NCBI RefSeq assembly: GCF_001500025.1
Contig: NZ_LQIW01000020.1
Location: 1 to 49,796 of the forward strand
Length of the DNA stretch: 49,796 bases
Source of the DNA: Mycobacterium sp. IS-1590
GTDB taxonomy: Bacteria > Actinomycetota > Actinomycetes > Mycobacteriales > Mycobacteriaceae
Direction of reading: 5' to 3'
Numbering within the stretch: the stretch's first letter is position 1; each line of letters opens with the position of its first letter. The notes below the pieces were generated by a model. It was not told the origin of the DNA and did no database searches. It saw nothing but the letters and a program-made list of their open reading frames with translations. The position numbers were made by a program, and so were the translations under genes. This document shows positions 42,316 to 49,796 of this stretch, one piece after another.

Positions 42316-43491
42316 TCAGGGCAGCTGGTTGAACTCGGCGTAGCCGTCTTGGTCGGGCTTCATGCCGGCGGCGACCAACTCCCACAGCACCTCGTCGGTG
42401 CCCCCGCCGACCCGGGCCAGTTTCATGTCGCGCCACCATCTTCCGAGCGGAGTCTCCTCGACCAGATAACCTGACCCACCGAAGAGGTGCATGCACTCGT
42501 TCATCACCTCTTCGCCCAGCCGGGCGGCATTGACCTTCATCGCGGCGGCGGTACGCAGGTCGAGCTTTCCGGTCGCGGCGATACCGTCGAGTGCGTAGCG
42601 AAGCATGTCGACGCGCGCCTGGAGGTCGGCCATCCGCAGCCGCAGCGCCTGATGCTCCCACAGGCTGTTGCCGAACTGCTTGCGAACCATCATGCGCGCC
42701 TGGGTGATTCCGAGCACCCGCTGTGCCGACGTCGACACCAGCCCTGCCACCGACATCCGCTCCTGGGCCAGTCCCCAGGAGATGGCGGCCAGGCCGATGC
42801 CCGCGCGGGCGACCAGAGCGTCGGCGGGCACCCACGTGTCGATGTGCACGGCGGCGGTGTCGAGGGGGCCTGCGCCGACCTTGCGGTAGGGCGTCTGGAT
42901 CTCGCACTGCGCGAGGGGGACGGCGATTACGACGACGCTGCCGTGCTTGCTGTTGGGATCGTGGTCGACGTTGCGGGCCACGCACATGACGTGGTCGGCG
43001 ATGGGGGACAGCGAGACGAACTTCTTGATGCCCTTGACTGCGAAACCGTCCCGCACAGAACGCACTTCGGTGCCCACGATCTGCAGGTCGGATCCGCCGG
43101 ACTGCTCGGAGGCGCCGATGCACAGCACCGTCTCACCGCGGATCGCCTGCTCGGCGATCTCCTTCAGGTAATCCGACTTGCCGAAGCGGCGCAGGATCGC
43201 GATCGCCGAGTCGTGCAGACCCACACCAACCCCGATACCGGCCGAGCCCAGCCCACCCAGCTTGCGAGCGAGCTCGATGACCTTCGCGACGTCGGGATGC
43301 TGTTGTCCGGGTGGCCACTTGCCGGCGAACACCCCGGACTCGCCGAGGTACTCGATGAGTTTGCGCGGGAATCGTTCCGTCTCTTCGGCTTCGGCCGTCC
43401 AGGCGGTGACGCGGTCGTCGAACACCCGCTCGAGCAGGTCGCGGTAGTCCTCGATCGGCGGTGCGTCCGGCGCTTCGGCAGTGGCCGTCAT
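42316..43491 (-). CDS. mbtN: MbtN, mycobactin acyl-ACP dehydrogenase
   Basis: A 391-residue acyl-CoA-dehydrogenase-fold flavoprotein (FadE14). [20 protein letters not shown] is the flavin/substrate region, [20 protein letters not shown] and [20 protein letters not shown] follow. In mycobactin biosynthesis it introduces the cis double bond in the acyl chain carried by MbtL. ATG overlaps the mbtM stop (ATGA), and the order mbtL-mbtM-mbtN matches M. tuberculosis Rv1344-Rv1346. Confidence 0.93.
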   Translation of the reverse strand: MTATAEAPDAPPIEDYRDLLERVFDDRVTAWTAEAEETERFPRKLIEYLGESGVFAGKWPPGQQHPDVAKVIELARKLGGLGSAGIGVGVGLHDSAIAILRRFGKSDYLKEIAEQAIRGETVLCIGASEQSGGSDLQIVGTEVRSVRDGFAVKGIKKFVSLSPIADHVMCVARNVDHDPNSKHGSVVVIAVPLAQCEIQTPYRKVGAGPLDTAAVHIDTWVPADALVARAGIGLAAISWGLAQERMSVAGLVSTSAQRVLGITQARMMVRKQFGNSLWEHQALRLRMADLQARVDMLRYALDGIAATGKLDLRTAAAMKVNAARLGEEVMNECMHLFGGSGYLVEETPLGRWWRDMKLARVGGGTDEVLWELVAAGMKPDQDGYAEFNQLP

Positions 43492-45068
43492 CGGCTTGCT
43501 CCCTCCAATGTGCGCTTGACTTCGAGCCGGCGCAGCTTGCCCGACGAGGTGCGGGGCAGCGCACCGGGTTTGAGGAACACCACGTCGGCGGGCACCACGC
43601 CGCAGTGCGATGCGACACGGGCCACGATCTGGCTCCGGGCGCTGGGTTCGTCGTCACCCTTGAACTCCGCGGCGATCACCAACCCGGGCCGCGCCGAGGA
43701 CTCGCCGGTTCCGACGGCCACCACGCAACCGTCACGGACACCGTCGATCTCGCCTGCGATGCGCTCGATCTCATTGGGGAACACGTTGCGACCCGCCACC
43801 GTGATGAGTTCCTTGGCCCGGCCGCAGACGACCAGTCCGTCCTCGGTGAGATAGCCCAGATCACCGGTGGGCAGCCATGCGTTCCGGTCGATCGGGGCCT
43901 CGCCGACGTATCCGGTCATCAGCGACGTGCCGCGGACCTCGACCTCACCGACCTCGCGACCGGTCACCTCGGTGGTGTGCGCGGCGTCGGTGTTGATGCG
44001 GATCTCCATACCGGGGATCGCATGGCCGAGCACGGCAAAGCGGCGGTTGGTCTCGCTACCGTCGGTGATCACCTGGACATCGTCGATGCGAAGCCCGGTG
44101 AAGGGCACGGGAACGCTGACCGCACAAGTGGATTCGGCCAACCCGTAGGACGGGGCCAGCGAGTTCGGGTTGAACCCGAACCGGGCCATCCCGTCGGCGA
44201 AGCGCTGATAGCCGGCGCAGTCCACCGGTTCTCCGCCGTTGAGCGTGAAACCGAGGTGGCTGAGGTCGAGGTCCTTGAGGTGGCCCGCGTACTTGCCGAT
44301 CAGGTTGAAGGCCATGTTCGGCGCGGCGGTCATGGTGGCTTTGCTGTCCATCAGCCACTGAAGCCAGTTGAACGGGGACGCGGCGAATGCCGAAGTCGGG
44401 GCCTGCCACAGGTCGGCCTGGCCCAGCGTGGCGGTCAGGAGGAAGGCCAATCCCATGTCGTGGTAGATCGGCAGCCAACTGTGCAGTCGGGAGCGGTCGT
44501 TGACGTTGACCCGCTCGATGAGCCCCCGCAGATTCGCCAGCGACGCGGCCGGCGAGATCTGGGCCGTACGAGGCGTTCCCGTCGACCCCGCGGTGCCCTG
44601 CAGAATCGCGACGTCCGCGGTGTCGGGTCCGCGGAAGGTTGTGGAGCGGCGCGAGTGGCCGACTTCGAGGAGGTCGTGGACGGCGATCGTGTCGGAGTGC
44701 TTGCGCAACAACGCCAGTTCGGTGCCGTGGCTGAATACCGCCGTCACACCTATGGAGGCGAGCCGGTCCAGCGTGGTCTGCGCCCACTGGTCGGGATCGG
44801 CGCGCCGGATCGGTCCGGGCAGGATCGACAACCCGGCGCCGGCGAAGAACGCACCCGGAATGGCGGCGATGAACTCAACGGTCGGATCGCCGATCAGGCC
44901 GACGGCGTTGGCCTCGTCGTCGGTGATCCGCTCGGCAACGTTTTCGGCCCGCGCGTGGACCTCGGGCCACGGATGATCTACCCACTGGCCGGTTTCCGTG
45001 TCGAGGACGGCCAACTCGGTCGGCGCCCCCGACATCGCCGCCGACAGGGCTGCGGCCAGTTCGGTCAC
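43488..45068 (-). CDS. mbtM: MbtM, fatty acyl-AMP ligase for mycobactin
   Basis: A 526-residue adenylating enzyme (FadD33). The AMP-binding P-loop is [18 protein letters not shown]; later motifs are [30 protein letters not shown] and [20 protein letters not shown], with the C-terminal [13 protein letters not shown]. It activates a long fatty acid as acyl-AMP and loads it on MbtL. GTG overlaps the mbtL stop (GTGA). Confidence 0.93.
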   Translation of the reverse strand: MTELAAALSAAMSGAPTELAVLDTETGQWVDHPWPEVHARAENVAERITDDEANAVGLIGDPTVEFIAAIPGAFFAGAGLSILPGPIRRADPDQWAQTTLDRLASIGVTAVFSHGTELALLRKHSDTIAVHDLLEVGHSRRSTTFRGPDTADVAILQGTAGSTGTPRTAQISPAASLANLRGLIERVNVNDRSRLHSWLPIYHDMGLAFLLTATLGQADLWQAPTSAFAASPFNWLQWLMDSKATMTAAPNMAFNLIGKYAGHLKDLDLSHLGFTLNGGEPVDCAGYQRFADGMARFGFNPNSLAPSYGLAESTCAVSVPVPFTGLRIDDVQVITDGSETNRRFAVLGHAIPGMEIRINTDAAHTTEVTGREVGEVEVRGTSLMTGYVGEAPIDRNAWLPTGDLGYLTEDGLVVCGRAKELITVAGRNVFPNEIERIAGEIDGVRDGCVVAVGTGESSARPGLVIAAEFKGDDEPSARSQIVARVASHCGVVPADVVFLKPGALPRTSSGKLRRLEVKRTLEGASR

Positions 45069-45334
45069 GAGTTCGTGGATGTGGCAGCCGATTTGGCCAG
45101 GATGGCCGCTTCCAGGTCGCCGACCGTGTCGCAGCTGAGCAGGTCCTCTTCGCTCAGCGCCACGCCCAGCCGATCCTCGATGGCCACCATCCCCACCGCG
45201 AACGCGACCGAGTCGAGGCCGACGTCGTCGATCAAGCGGGAGTCGCGGGTGACTCGTCGGACATCGACGTTCATGTCGTCGCGCAGGATCTCGGCCAGCG
45301 CGAGGCTGACGGCTTCTGGAGTAGACGGGTTCAC
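45065..45334 (-). CDS. mbtL: MbtL, acyl carrier protein for mycobactin
   Basis: An 89-residue acyl carrier protein. The phosphopantetheine serine is in DDVGLDSVAFAVGMVAIEDR. It carries the fatty acyl chain made by MbtM/MbtN and delivered by MbtK. GTG start 45334; first gene of the mbtL-mbtM-mbtN operon, 25-48 bp downstream of overlapping IdeR boxes. Confidence 0.93.
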   Translation of the reverse strand: MNPSTPEAVSLALAEILRDDMNVDVRRVTRDSRLIDDVGLDSVAFAVGMVAIEDRLGVALSEEDLLSCDTVGDLEAAILAKSAATSTNS

Positions 45335-45358
45335 GGCACGCGACGGTACTACGTCGGA

Positions 45359-45382
45359 TCAGGTAAGGCTAGGCTTACCCCC
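45359..45382. promoter_or_regulatory. Two overlapping IdeR boxes upstream of mbtL
   Basis: Positions 45359-45377 match the 19-bp IdeR consensus at 16 positions and 45364-45382 at 15, offset by 5 bp. Overlapping boxes that hold two IdeR dimers are known at strongly controlled mbt promoters. Confidence 0.75.
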
Positions 45383-45399
45383 GCTGCTCGCGGACAATC

Positions 45400-45765
45400 T
45401 CACAGCCGCATTCCCATCCACCATCCCAACGCGGCGGCGGCGATGCCGAGGGCCAGGCTGACGACGATGTTCGCGATCGCGAGTCCGACCCGGCGGTCTG
45501 TGCCGAGTTCGAGCGTCTGCAGCATCCACGTCGAGAATGTCGTGTACGCGCCGAGGAGCGCGACACCGGCAAGCAGCGCGGTGGTGGGGCCCAGTTCGAG
45601 GCCGGCGAGCAGGCCGAGCACCAGCGCGCCGGAGATGTTGACGACGAAGATGCCCGACGGGAACGCCCCGCTCAGCCGGTGAGACACCGTGCGGTCGACG
45701 AGGAAGCGCAGCACCGCCCCGACTCCGCCGAGGACCGCGACACCCAGCCACACCGCGACCGTCAT
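45400..45765 (-). CDS. crcB: Fluoride channel CrcB/Fluc, second copy
   Basis: A 121-residue four-TM Fluc subunit. [15 protein letters not shown] and [19 protein letters not shown] (the Phe-box/TTFST motif) are diagnostic. The ATG overlaps the stop of the first crcB (ATGA, 45762-45765). Actinobacteria often have two crcB genes whose products form a heterodimeric F- exporter; the same pair adjoins pgmA in M. tuberculosis (Rv3069-Rv3070). Confidence 0.93.
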   Translation of the reverse strand: MTVAVWLGVAVLGGVGAVLRFLVDRTVSHRLSGAFPSGIFVVNISGALVLGLLAGLELGPTTALLAGVALLGAYTTFSTWMLQTLELGTDRRVGLAIANIVVSLALGIAAAALGWWMGMRL

Positions 45766-46133
45766 CTCCGTGCCCATTCCGATGCCAGCCAGGCGGCGGC
45801 GAGGCCGACGACGATGCTGGCCGACGCGTATCCGGCCGCCAGCGCGAAATGCTCGCGTTCGATCATCCTGAGGATCTCGACCTGCATCGTCGAGAAGGTC
45901 GTCAGCCCGCCGCAGAACCCCGTGCCGAGCAGGGGCCGACGGTAGCTGTCGTCGGGGAGTCGGGTGGCGACGTATCCCAAGAGGAACGCGCCGACGATGT
46001 TCACGGCGAATGTCGGCCACGGCCAGTGCCCGGGTTCGGGCGCGACCAGTGTCTCGATCGCGGCGCGGGCGAGGGTGCCCAGCGCACCGCCGACGAACAC
46101 GGCAAGCAGCTCGCGGCCGTCGTAACCAAGCAC
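45762..46133 (-). CDS. crcB: Fluoride channel CrcB/Fluc, first copy
   Basis: A 123-residue Fluc subunit with [29 protein letters not shown] and [19 protein letters not shown] start; a CATACT -10-like element (46146-46141, minus strand) ends 7 bp before it, so the transcript may be leaderless. Divergent from pgm with 65 bp between starts. Confidence 0.92.
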   Translation of the reverse strand: MLGYDGRELLAVFVGGALGTLARAAIETLVAPEPGHWPWPTFAVNIVGAFLLGYVATRLPDDSYRRPLLGTGFCGGLTTFSTMQVEILRMIEREHFALAAGYASASIVVGLAAAWLASEWARR

Positions 46134-46198
46134 GAGGGTCAGTATGGCCCGGGTGGCTCATGAGACGCCGCATGACGGCAAGGAGCAGAATCGGGTTC

Positions 46199-47845
46199 AT
46201 GGCGCCCAACCCCCGAGCCGGTCAGCCGGCGCAGCCCGAGGATCTCATCGACATCGCTTCGGTGGTGACGGCGTACTACACCCGAGAACCCGACCCCGAG
46301 AACGTCGACCAGCAGGTGGCGTTCGGCACGTCGGGGCATCGCGGGTCCAGCCTCGACGCGGCGTTCAACGAGGCGCACATCGTGGCCACAACGCAGGCGA
46401 TCGTCGAGTACCGCGCCGCTCAGGGCACCACCGGTCCGCTGTTCATCGGCCGTGACACTCATGCGCTCTCCGAGCCGGCCTGGGCGTCCGCGTTGGAGGT
46501 GCTGGTCGCCAATGACGTTGTGACGATGATCGATTCGGCTGATCGGTATACGCCGACGCCTGCGATCAGTCACGCGATCCTGACGTTCAACCGGGGTCGG
46601 GAGGGTGATCTGGCCGACGGGATCGTCGTCACGCCGTCGCACAACCCGCCGCGGGACGGCGGGTTCAAGTACAACCCGCCCAGCGGGGGGCCTGCGGACA
46701 CCGACGCCACGGGTGCGATCGCCAACCGGGCCAACGAACTGTTGCGCGACGGGCTCAAAGGGGTCAAGCGGGTGCCGCTGGCCCGGGCGCGCCAGACCGC
46801 GCAGCGCCACGACTACCTCGACGCCTATGTCGCCGATCTACCCAACGTCGTCGACCTGCACGCGATCAGCGCCGAGAAGATCCGCATCGGCGCCGACCCG
46901 CTCGGCGGCGCCAGCGTCGACTACTGGGGCGCGATCGCCGAACGCCACAACCTCGATCTCACCGTGGTCAACCCGCTCGTCGACGCGACGTGGCGGTTCA
47001 TGACGCTGGACACCGACGGCAAGATCCGGATGGACTGCAGCTCGCCGAACGCGATGGCCGGCCTGCTTCGGGCGATGAGCGACGACCCCGACGCCTACCA
47101 GATCGCGACCGGAAACGACGCGGACTCCGACCGGCACGGGATCGTCACCCCCGACGGCGGGCTACTCAACCCCAACCATTACCTGGCCGTCGCGATCGAC
47201 TACCTGTTCTCGCACCGGCCGTCGTGGCAGGCGTCGACCGCGGTCGGCAAGACGGTGGTCAGTTCGTCGATCATCGACCGGGTGGTCAAGGGGCTGGGGC
47301 GCGAACTGGTTGAGGTGCCGGTCGGGTTCAAGTGGTTTGTCGACGGATTGCTCGGCGGGACAATCGGTTTCGGTGGTGAGGAGAGCGCGGGCGCGTCGTT
47401 CCTGCGGCAGGACGGGGCCGTGTGGACGACCGACAAGGACGGCATCATCCTGGCGCTGCTGGCCTCGGAGATGTTGGCGGTGACGGGGGAGACGCCGTCA
47501 CAGCGCTACGCCGCGCTGGCCGACAGGTACGGCGCCCCAACGTATGCCCGTGTCGACGCACCCGCTGACCGTGAGCAGAAGGCGCGGCTGGCCAAACTGT
47601 CTGCAGAGCAGGTCTCGGCGACCGAGCTGGCGGGCGAGCCGATCACGGCGAAGCTGACGACCGCACCGGGCAACGGCGCGCCGCTGGGCGGGTTGAAGGT
47701 GACAACCGAGAACGCGTGGTTCGCGGCGCGGCCGTCGGGCACCGAGGACGTGTACAAGATCTACGCCGAGTCGTTCAAGGGGCCCGAGCATCTCGCGGAG
47801 GTGCAGGAAGCGGCGCGCGAGGTGGTCAATAAGGTCATCGGGTGA
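46199..47845 (+). CDS. pgm: Phosphoglucomutase, alpha-D-glucose-specific
   Basis: A 548-residue phosphohexomutase, the length of M. tuberculosis Pgm[13 protein letters not shown], the phosphoserine loop TPSHNPP (Ser147), the metal loop [11 protein letters not shown], the sugar-specificity loop [11 protein letters not shown] and the phosphate-binding [12 protein letters not shown] are all present. It interconverts glucose-1-P and glucose-6-P for glycogen, trehalose and cell-wall precursors. The ATG at 46199 matches the family N-terminus ([16 protein letters not shown]); upstream ATGs at 46160 and 46172 are possible. Confidence 0.95.
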   Translation: MAPNPRAGQPAQPEDLIDIASVVTAYYTREPDPENVDQQVAFGTSGHRGSSLDAAFNEAHIVATTQAIVEYRAAQGTTGPLFIGRDTHALSEPAWASALEVLVANDVVTMIDSADRYTPTPAISHAILTFNRGREGDLADGIVVTPSHNPPRDGGFKYNPPSGGPADTDATGAIANRANELLRDGLKGVKRVPLARARQTAQRHDYLDAYVADLPNVVDLHAISAEKIRIGADPLGGASVDYWGAIAERHNLDLTVVNPLVDATWRFMTLDTDGKIRMDCSSPNAMAGLLRAMSDDPDAYQIATGNDADSDRHGIVTPDGGLLNPNHYLAVAIDYLFSHRPSWQASTAVGKTVVSSSIIDRVVKGLGRELVEVPVGFKWFVDGLLGGTIGFGGEESAGASFLRQDGAVWTTDKDGIILALLASEMLAVTGETPSQRYAALADRYGAPTYARVDAPADREQKARLAKLSAEQVSATELAGEPITAKLTTAPGNGAPLGGLKVTTENAWFAARPSGTEDVYKIYAESFKGPEHLAEVQEAAREVVNKVIG

Positions 47846-49134
47846 GTTCTGAACCGGAGGGCGACTGCTCGACGGGGCCCGATGGGGCGGAGGCCAACCA
47901 CACCGAACCCAAGCCGAAGCTCCCGCGCGAGGTCTGGCTGCTCGTCGGCGCCAACGTCGTGGTGGCGCTCGGCTACGGCGTGGTGGCGCCTGTGCTGCCG
48001 CAGTACGCGCGTCACTTCGGGGTGAGCATCAGCGCGGCGACGTTCGTCATCACGGCGTTCGCGTTGATGCGGTTGATCGCCGCGCCGCCCGCCGGGCTGC
48101 TGGTGCAGCGCATGGGCGAGCGGCGGGTGTACATCAGCGGCCTGATCATCGTCGCGCTGTCGACGGGGGCGTGCGCGTTCGCGCAGACGTATTGGCAACT
48201 GCTGGCGTTCCGCTCGCTGGGCGGGCTGGGCTCGGCGATGTTCACGGTGTCCTCGCTGGGCCTTATGATCCGGATCTCCCCGGAGAACGCGCGCGGCCGG
48301 GTGGCGGGCCTGTTCTCGACCGGGTTCCTGGTCGGTTCAGTGGGGGGCCCGGTGTTGGGAAGCCTCACCGCGGGTTTCGGGTTGGCGGCGCCGTTCGTGA
48401 TCTACGGAGCGGCGCTGCTGGTCGCGGCCGGCGTGGTGTTCGTCAGCCTGCGCGGCAGCACGCTCGCGGCTCCCGAAGAGACGGAGGGCGCGGCGGTTTC
48501 GGTGCGTCAGGTGCTGCGCCACCGGGCCTATCGCGCGGCGTTGTTCTCGAACTTCAGCACCGGGTGGGCGGCGTTCGGGTTGCGGATCGCGCTGGTGCCG
48601 CTGTTCGTGGTCGAGGGGCTCGGCTACGGGGCGGGGGCGGCGGGCCTGGCGCTGGCGACGTTCGCGATCGGGAACGTATCGGTGGTGATCCCCAGCGGGT
48701 ATCTGTCGGACCGGATCGGGCGCCGCAAGCTGTTGATCGTCGGGCTGACGGTGTCGGCGGTGTCGACGATTCTGGTCGGCTTCACGACGTCGTTGCCGAT
48801 CTTCCTGGTCGCGGCGTACATCACGGGCGCGGCGACGGGCATCTTCGTCTCGCCACAGCAGGCGGCGGTGGCCGACATCGTCGGGAACAAGGCGCGCGGC
48901 GGGACTGCCGTCGCGACCTTCCAGATGATGGCCGACCTGGGTTCGATCATCGGGTCGCTGGTGGTGGGCCAGATCGCCGAGCAGGCGTCGTTCGGTGCGG
49001 CGTTCGTGGTCAGCGGGGCGATCCTGGGGGTGGCGGCGCTGGGATGGGTGTTCGCGCCGGAGACTCGTGGCCGGCCCGCCGAGCACACGCCGGCTCGCGC
49101 AATAGGCCCCGAAGCCGGTGGCGAAGTCCCGTAA
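47842..49134 (+). CDS. MFS transporter
   Basis: A 430-residue 12-TM major facilitator. Motif A occurs twice in variant form ([13 protein letters not shown] and [13 protein letters not shown]), with an acidic N-terminus and [19 protein letters not shown] in the second half. The GTG start overlaps the pgm stop (GTGA), so expression is coupled. It is of the drug:H+ antiporter type; the substrate is unknown, but sugar or drug efflux is plausible. Confidence 0.9.
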   Translation: MSSEPEGDCSTGPDGAEANHTEPKPKLPREVWLLVGANVVVALGYGVVAPVLPQYARHFGVSISAATFVITAFALMRLIAAPPAGLLVQRMGERRVYISGLIIVALSTGACAFAQTYWQLLAFRSLGGLGSAMFTVSSLGLMIRISPENARGRVAGLFSTGFLVGSVGGPVLGSLTAGFGLAAPFVIYGAALLVAAGVVFVSLRGSTLAAPEETEGAAVSVRQVLRHRAYRAALFSNFSTGWAAFGLRIALVPLFVVEGLGYGAGAAGLALATFAIGNVSVVIPSGYLSDRIGRRKLLIVGLTVSAVSTILVGFTTSLPIFLVAAYITGAATGIFVSPQQAAVADIVGNKARGGTAVATFQMMADLGSIIGSLVVGQIAEQASFGAAFVVSGAILGVAALGWVFAPETRGRPAEHTPARAIGPEAGGEVP

Positions 49135-49189
49135 CCAGCGATTTTGAGCGCTTCCCGCAGGTGGTGTAACTTCGATGAGCACGACTTCA

Positions 49190-49262
49190 GGGGCTATGGC
49201 GCAGCTGGTAGCGCACCACACTGGCAGTGTGGGGGTCAGGGGTTCGAGTCCCCTTAGCTCCA
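49190..49262 (+). tRNA. tRNA-Ala (anticodon GGC)
   Basis: A 73-nt cloverleaf: acceptor GGGGCTA / TAGCTCC with one G-U pair, a 4-bp D stem GCGC/GCGC, anticodon stem CCACA/TGTGG around CTGGCAG (anticodon GGC), and T arm AGGGG-TTCGAGT-CCCCT. The discriminator is A and CCA is not encoded. It decodes GCC/GCT. Confidence 0.95.
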
Positions 49263-49271
49263 CTTTCCGGA

Positions 49272-49304
49272 GAACCCGCTTCGACCATCGGTCGGGGCGG
49301 GTTC
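49272..49304 (+). terminator. Hairpin downstream of tRNA-Ala
   Basis: GAACCCGC (49272-49279) pairs with GCGGGTTC (49297-49304) around a 17-nt loop, 9 bp after the tRNA. It probably ends tRNA transcription. Confidence 0.6.
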
Positions 49305-49394
49305 CGTCATTCCTGGGCGTCCTCAGTGCAGGCACGCTGTTTACGCACCCCGCTGATCATCGGAGGAGCATGCCGCACTTTCTCGCGCCGGCCG

Positions 49395-49796
49395 TCAGGC
49401 CGCCCAATCTCCGGGTGGCGCCGGTCCGCCGGGTTCACCGGCGCCGTCGACGGGCGTCGCGGCGCTCGATTGGGTGTCGCCGGGGTGGCTGTCGTCAGCA
49501 GCATCGGGTGACGCAGCGGTGTCGTTCTCGTCTATCCGGCCGCCGTCATCGGGTTCGGGTGACGCAGCGGTGTCATCGTCGACTGCTCGGCTGTCGTCAG
49601 CAGCATCGGGTGACGCGGCGGTGTCCTTGTCGACTACCCGGCTGCCGTCATCGGGTTCGGGCGGTGTGGCGGTGTCGTCGATCTGGCTGTGGGTTTCGTG
49701 TTCTTCGGGTGGGCGCAGGAGCCGTTCGGGTCGGTGGTAGTAGTTCAGCCGCGCCTGGCCGGTGTCCAGCCCGGGTGGTGGAAGCCATTCGACCTC
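49395..49796 (-). CDS. 13E12/DUF222-family HNH protein, 3' part
   Basis: The frame is open to the right edge and ends at TGA 49397-49395, giving 133 C-terminal residues. It begins EWLPPPGLDTGQARLNYYHR, which aligns with WLPPPQLDTGQARVNNYHHP of the 13E12 gene at the left edge, so it is a second member of the family, on the opposite strand. The HNH core lies outside the window. The tail carries four 17-residue acidic repeats (consensus DTAASPDAADDSRAVDD) and ends GAGEPGGPAPPGDWAA. Confidence 0.82.
   Translation of the reverse strand, partial: EVEWLPPPGLDTGQARLNYYHRPERLLRPPEEHETHSQIDDTATPPEPDDGSRVVDKDTAASPDAADDSRAVDDDTAASPEPDDGGRIDENDTAASPDAADDSHPGDTQSSAATPVDGAGEPGGPAPPGDWAA
49476..49676 (-). 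repeat. 51-bp in-frame minisatellite
   Basis: Four 51-bp units encode 17-residue acidic repeats, the last incomplete. Units 1 and 3 share EPDDG and units 2 and 4 share DAADDS, so the array looks like a duplicated pair. The unit is a multiple of three. Confidence 0.85.

Noticed and set aside
43461..45461. Plus-strand open frame of 666 codons
   Set aside because: It lies antisense to mbtM and mbtL, which have full motif support. The composition is typical of a frame mirroring GC-rich codons.
46134..46198. Fluoride riboswitch upstream of crcB
   Set aside because: The 65-bp divergent region is too short and lacks the crcB-motif conserved segments; a leaderless crcB mRNA seems more likely.

Overview
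This window looks like chromosomal DNA from a member of the Mycobacteriaceae, most likely an environmental, fast-growing Mycolicibacterium-type species. The evidence is uniformly high GC with strong third-position GC bias and frequent GTG/TTG starts, a complete mbt-2 mycobactin locus (mbtK / mbtL-mbtM-mbtN), the pgmA-crcB-crcB arrangement known from M. tuberculosis, an MmpL transporter, a GjpA-type porin, a DUF4185 cell-wall glycosidase, a mycofactocin-type SDR and two 13E12/HNH-family gene ends. I found no insertion sequence, phage, CRISPR array or rRNA. One tRNA-Ala(GGC) lies near the right end.

Layout. 1-970: 3' end of a 13E12/HNH gene with an acidic minisatellite tail, a terminator and a small membrane protein. 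1.2-3.2 kb: two SDRs and a small three-helix-bundle protein. 3.5-13.7 kb: an accessory catabolic region with an alpha/beta hydrolase + TetR, then epimerase / fused acyl-CoA dehydrogenase / non-decarboxylating thiolase / DUF35, then TetR + Rieske oxygenase divergent from an N-acyl-D-amino-acid deacylase-type amidohydrolase. Palindromic operators sit in the two divergent promoters. 13.8-19.0 kb: porin (with an IdeR-like box in its promoter) and MmpL. 19.0-24.7 kb: a signalling island with a PAS-ANTAR protein, STAS, a 1388-residue hybrid kinase/response-regulator/PP2C/RsbW protein, and a second STAS. 24.7-29.7 kb: DUF4185 protein, APC permease, secreted esterase, VOC protein and a small membrane protein. 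29.7-34.5 kb: a second thiolase with a divergent DUF35 partner, a SigF/SigB-type sigma factor, a Crp/Fnr regulator and a LysR regulator. 34.6-38.5 kb: a translationally coupled oxygenase operon (Rieske oxygenase, helical 107-aa protein, TauD-like dioxygenase, LLM flavin enzyme, AhpD/CMD-like protein). 38.5-41.6 kb: TVP38 membrane protein, a SRPBCC-TetR pair with a start-overlapping operator, small proteins, DUF488 and a proteasome-beta-like Ntn hydrolase. 41.6-45.4 kb: the mbt-2 locus with IdeR boxes at both promoters. 45.4-49.1 kb: two CrcB fluoride channels, phosphoglucomutase and an MFS transporter. 49.2 kb to the end: tRNA-Ala, a terminator and the 3' end of a second 13E12/HNH gene.

How the parts may work together. 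The STAS-hybrid-STAS operon carries sensing, phosphorelay, phosphatase and anti-sigma-kinase modules in one chain. A SigF-type sigma gene with no adjacent anti-sigma gene lies 7 kb away, and its promoter and three other sites have SigF-like -10 elements, so I infer a local partner-switching stress circuit. The oxygenase, thiolase/DUF35 and acyl-CoA dehydrogenase genes point to catabolism of steroid-like, terpenoid or branched carboxylic substrates, but no substrate can be read from the sequence. The mbt-2 genes, and possibly the porin, are predicted to respond to iron through IdeR.
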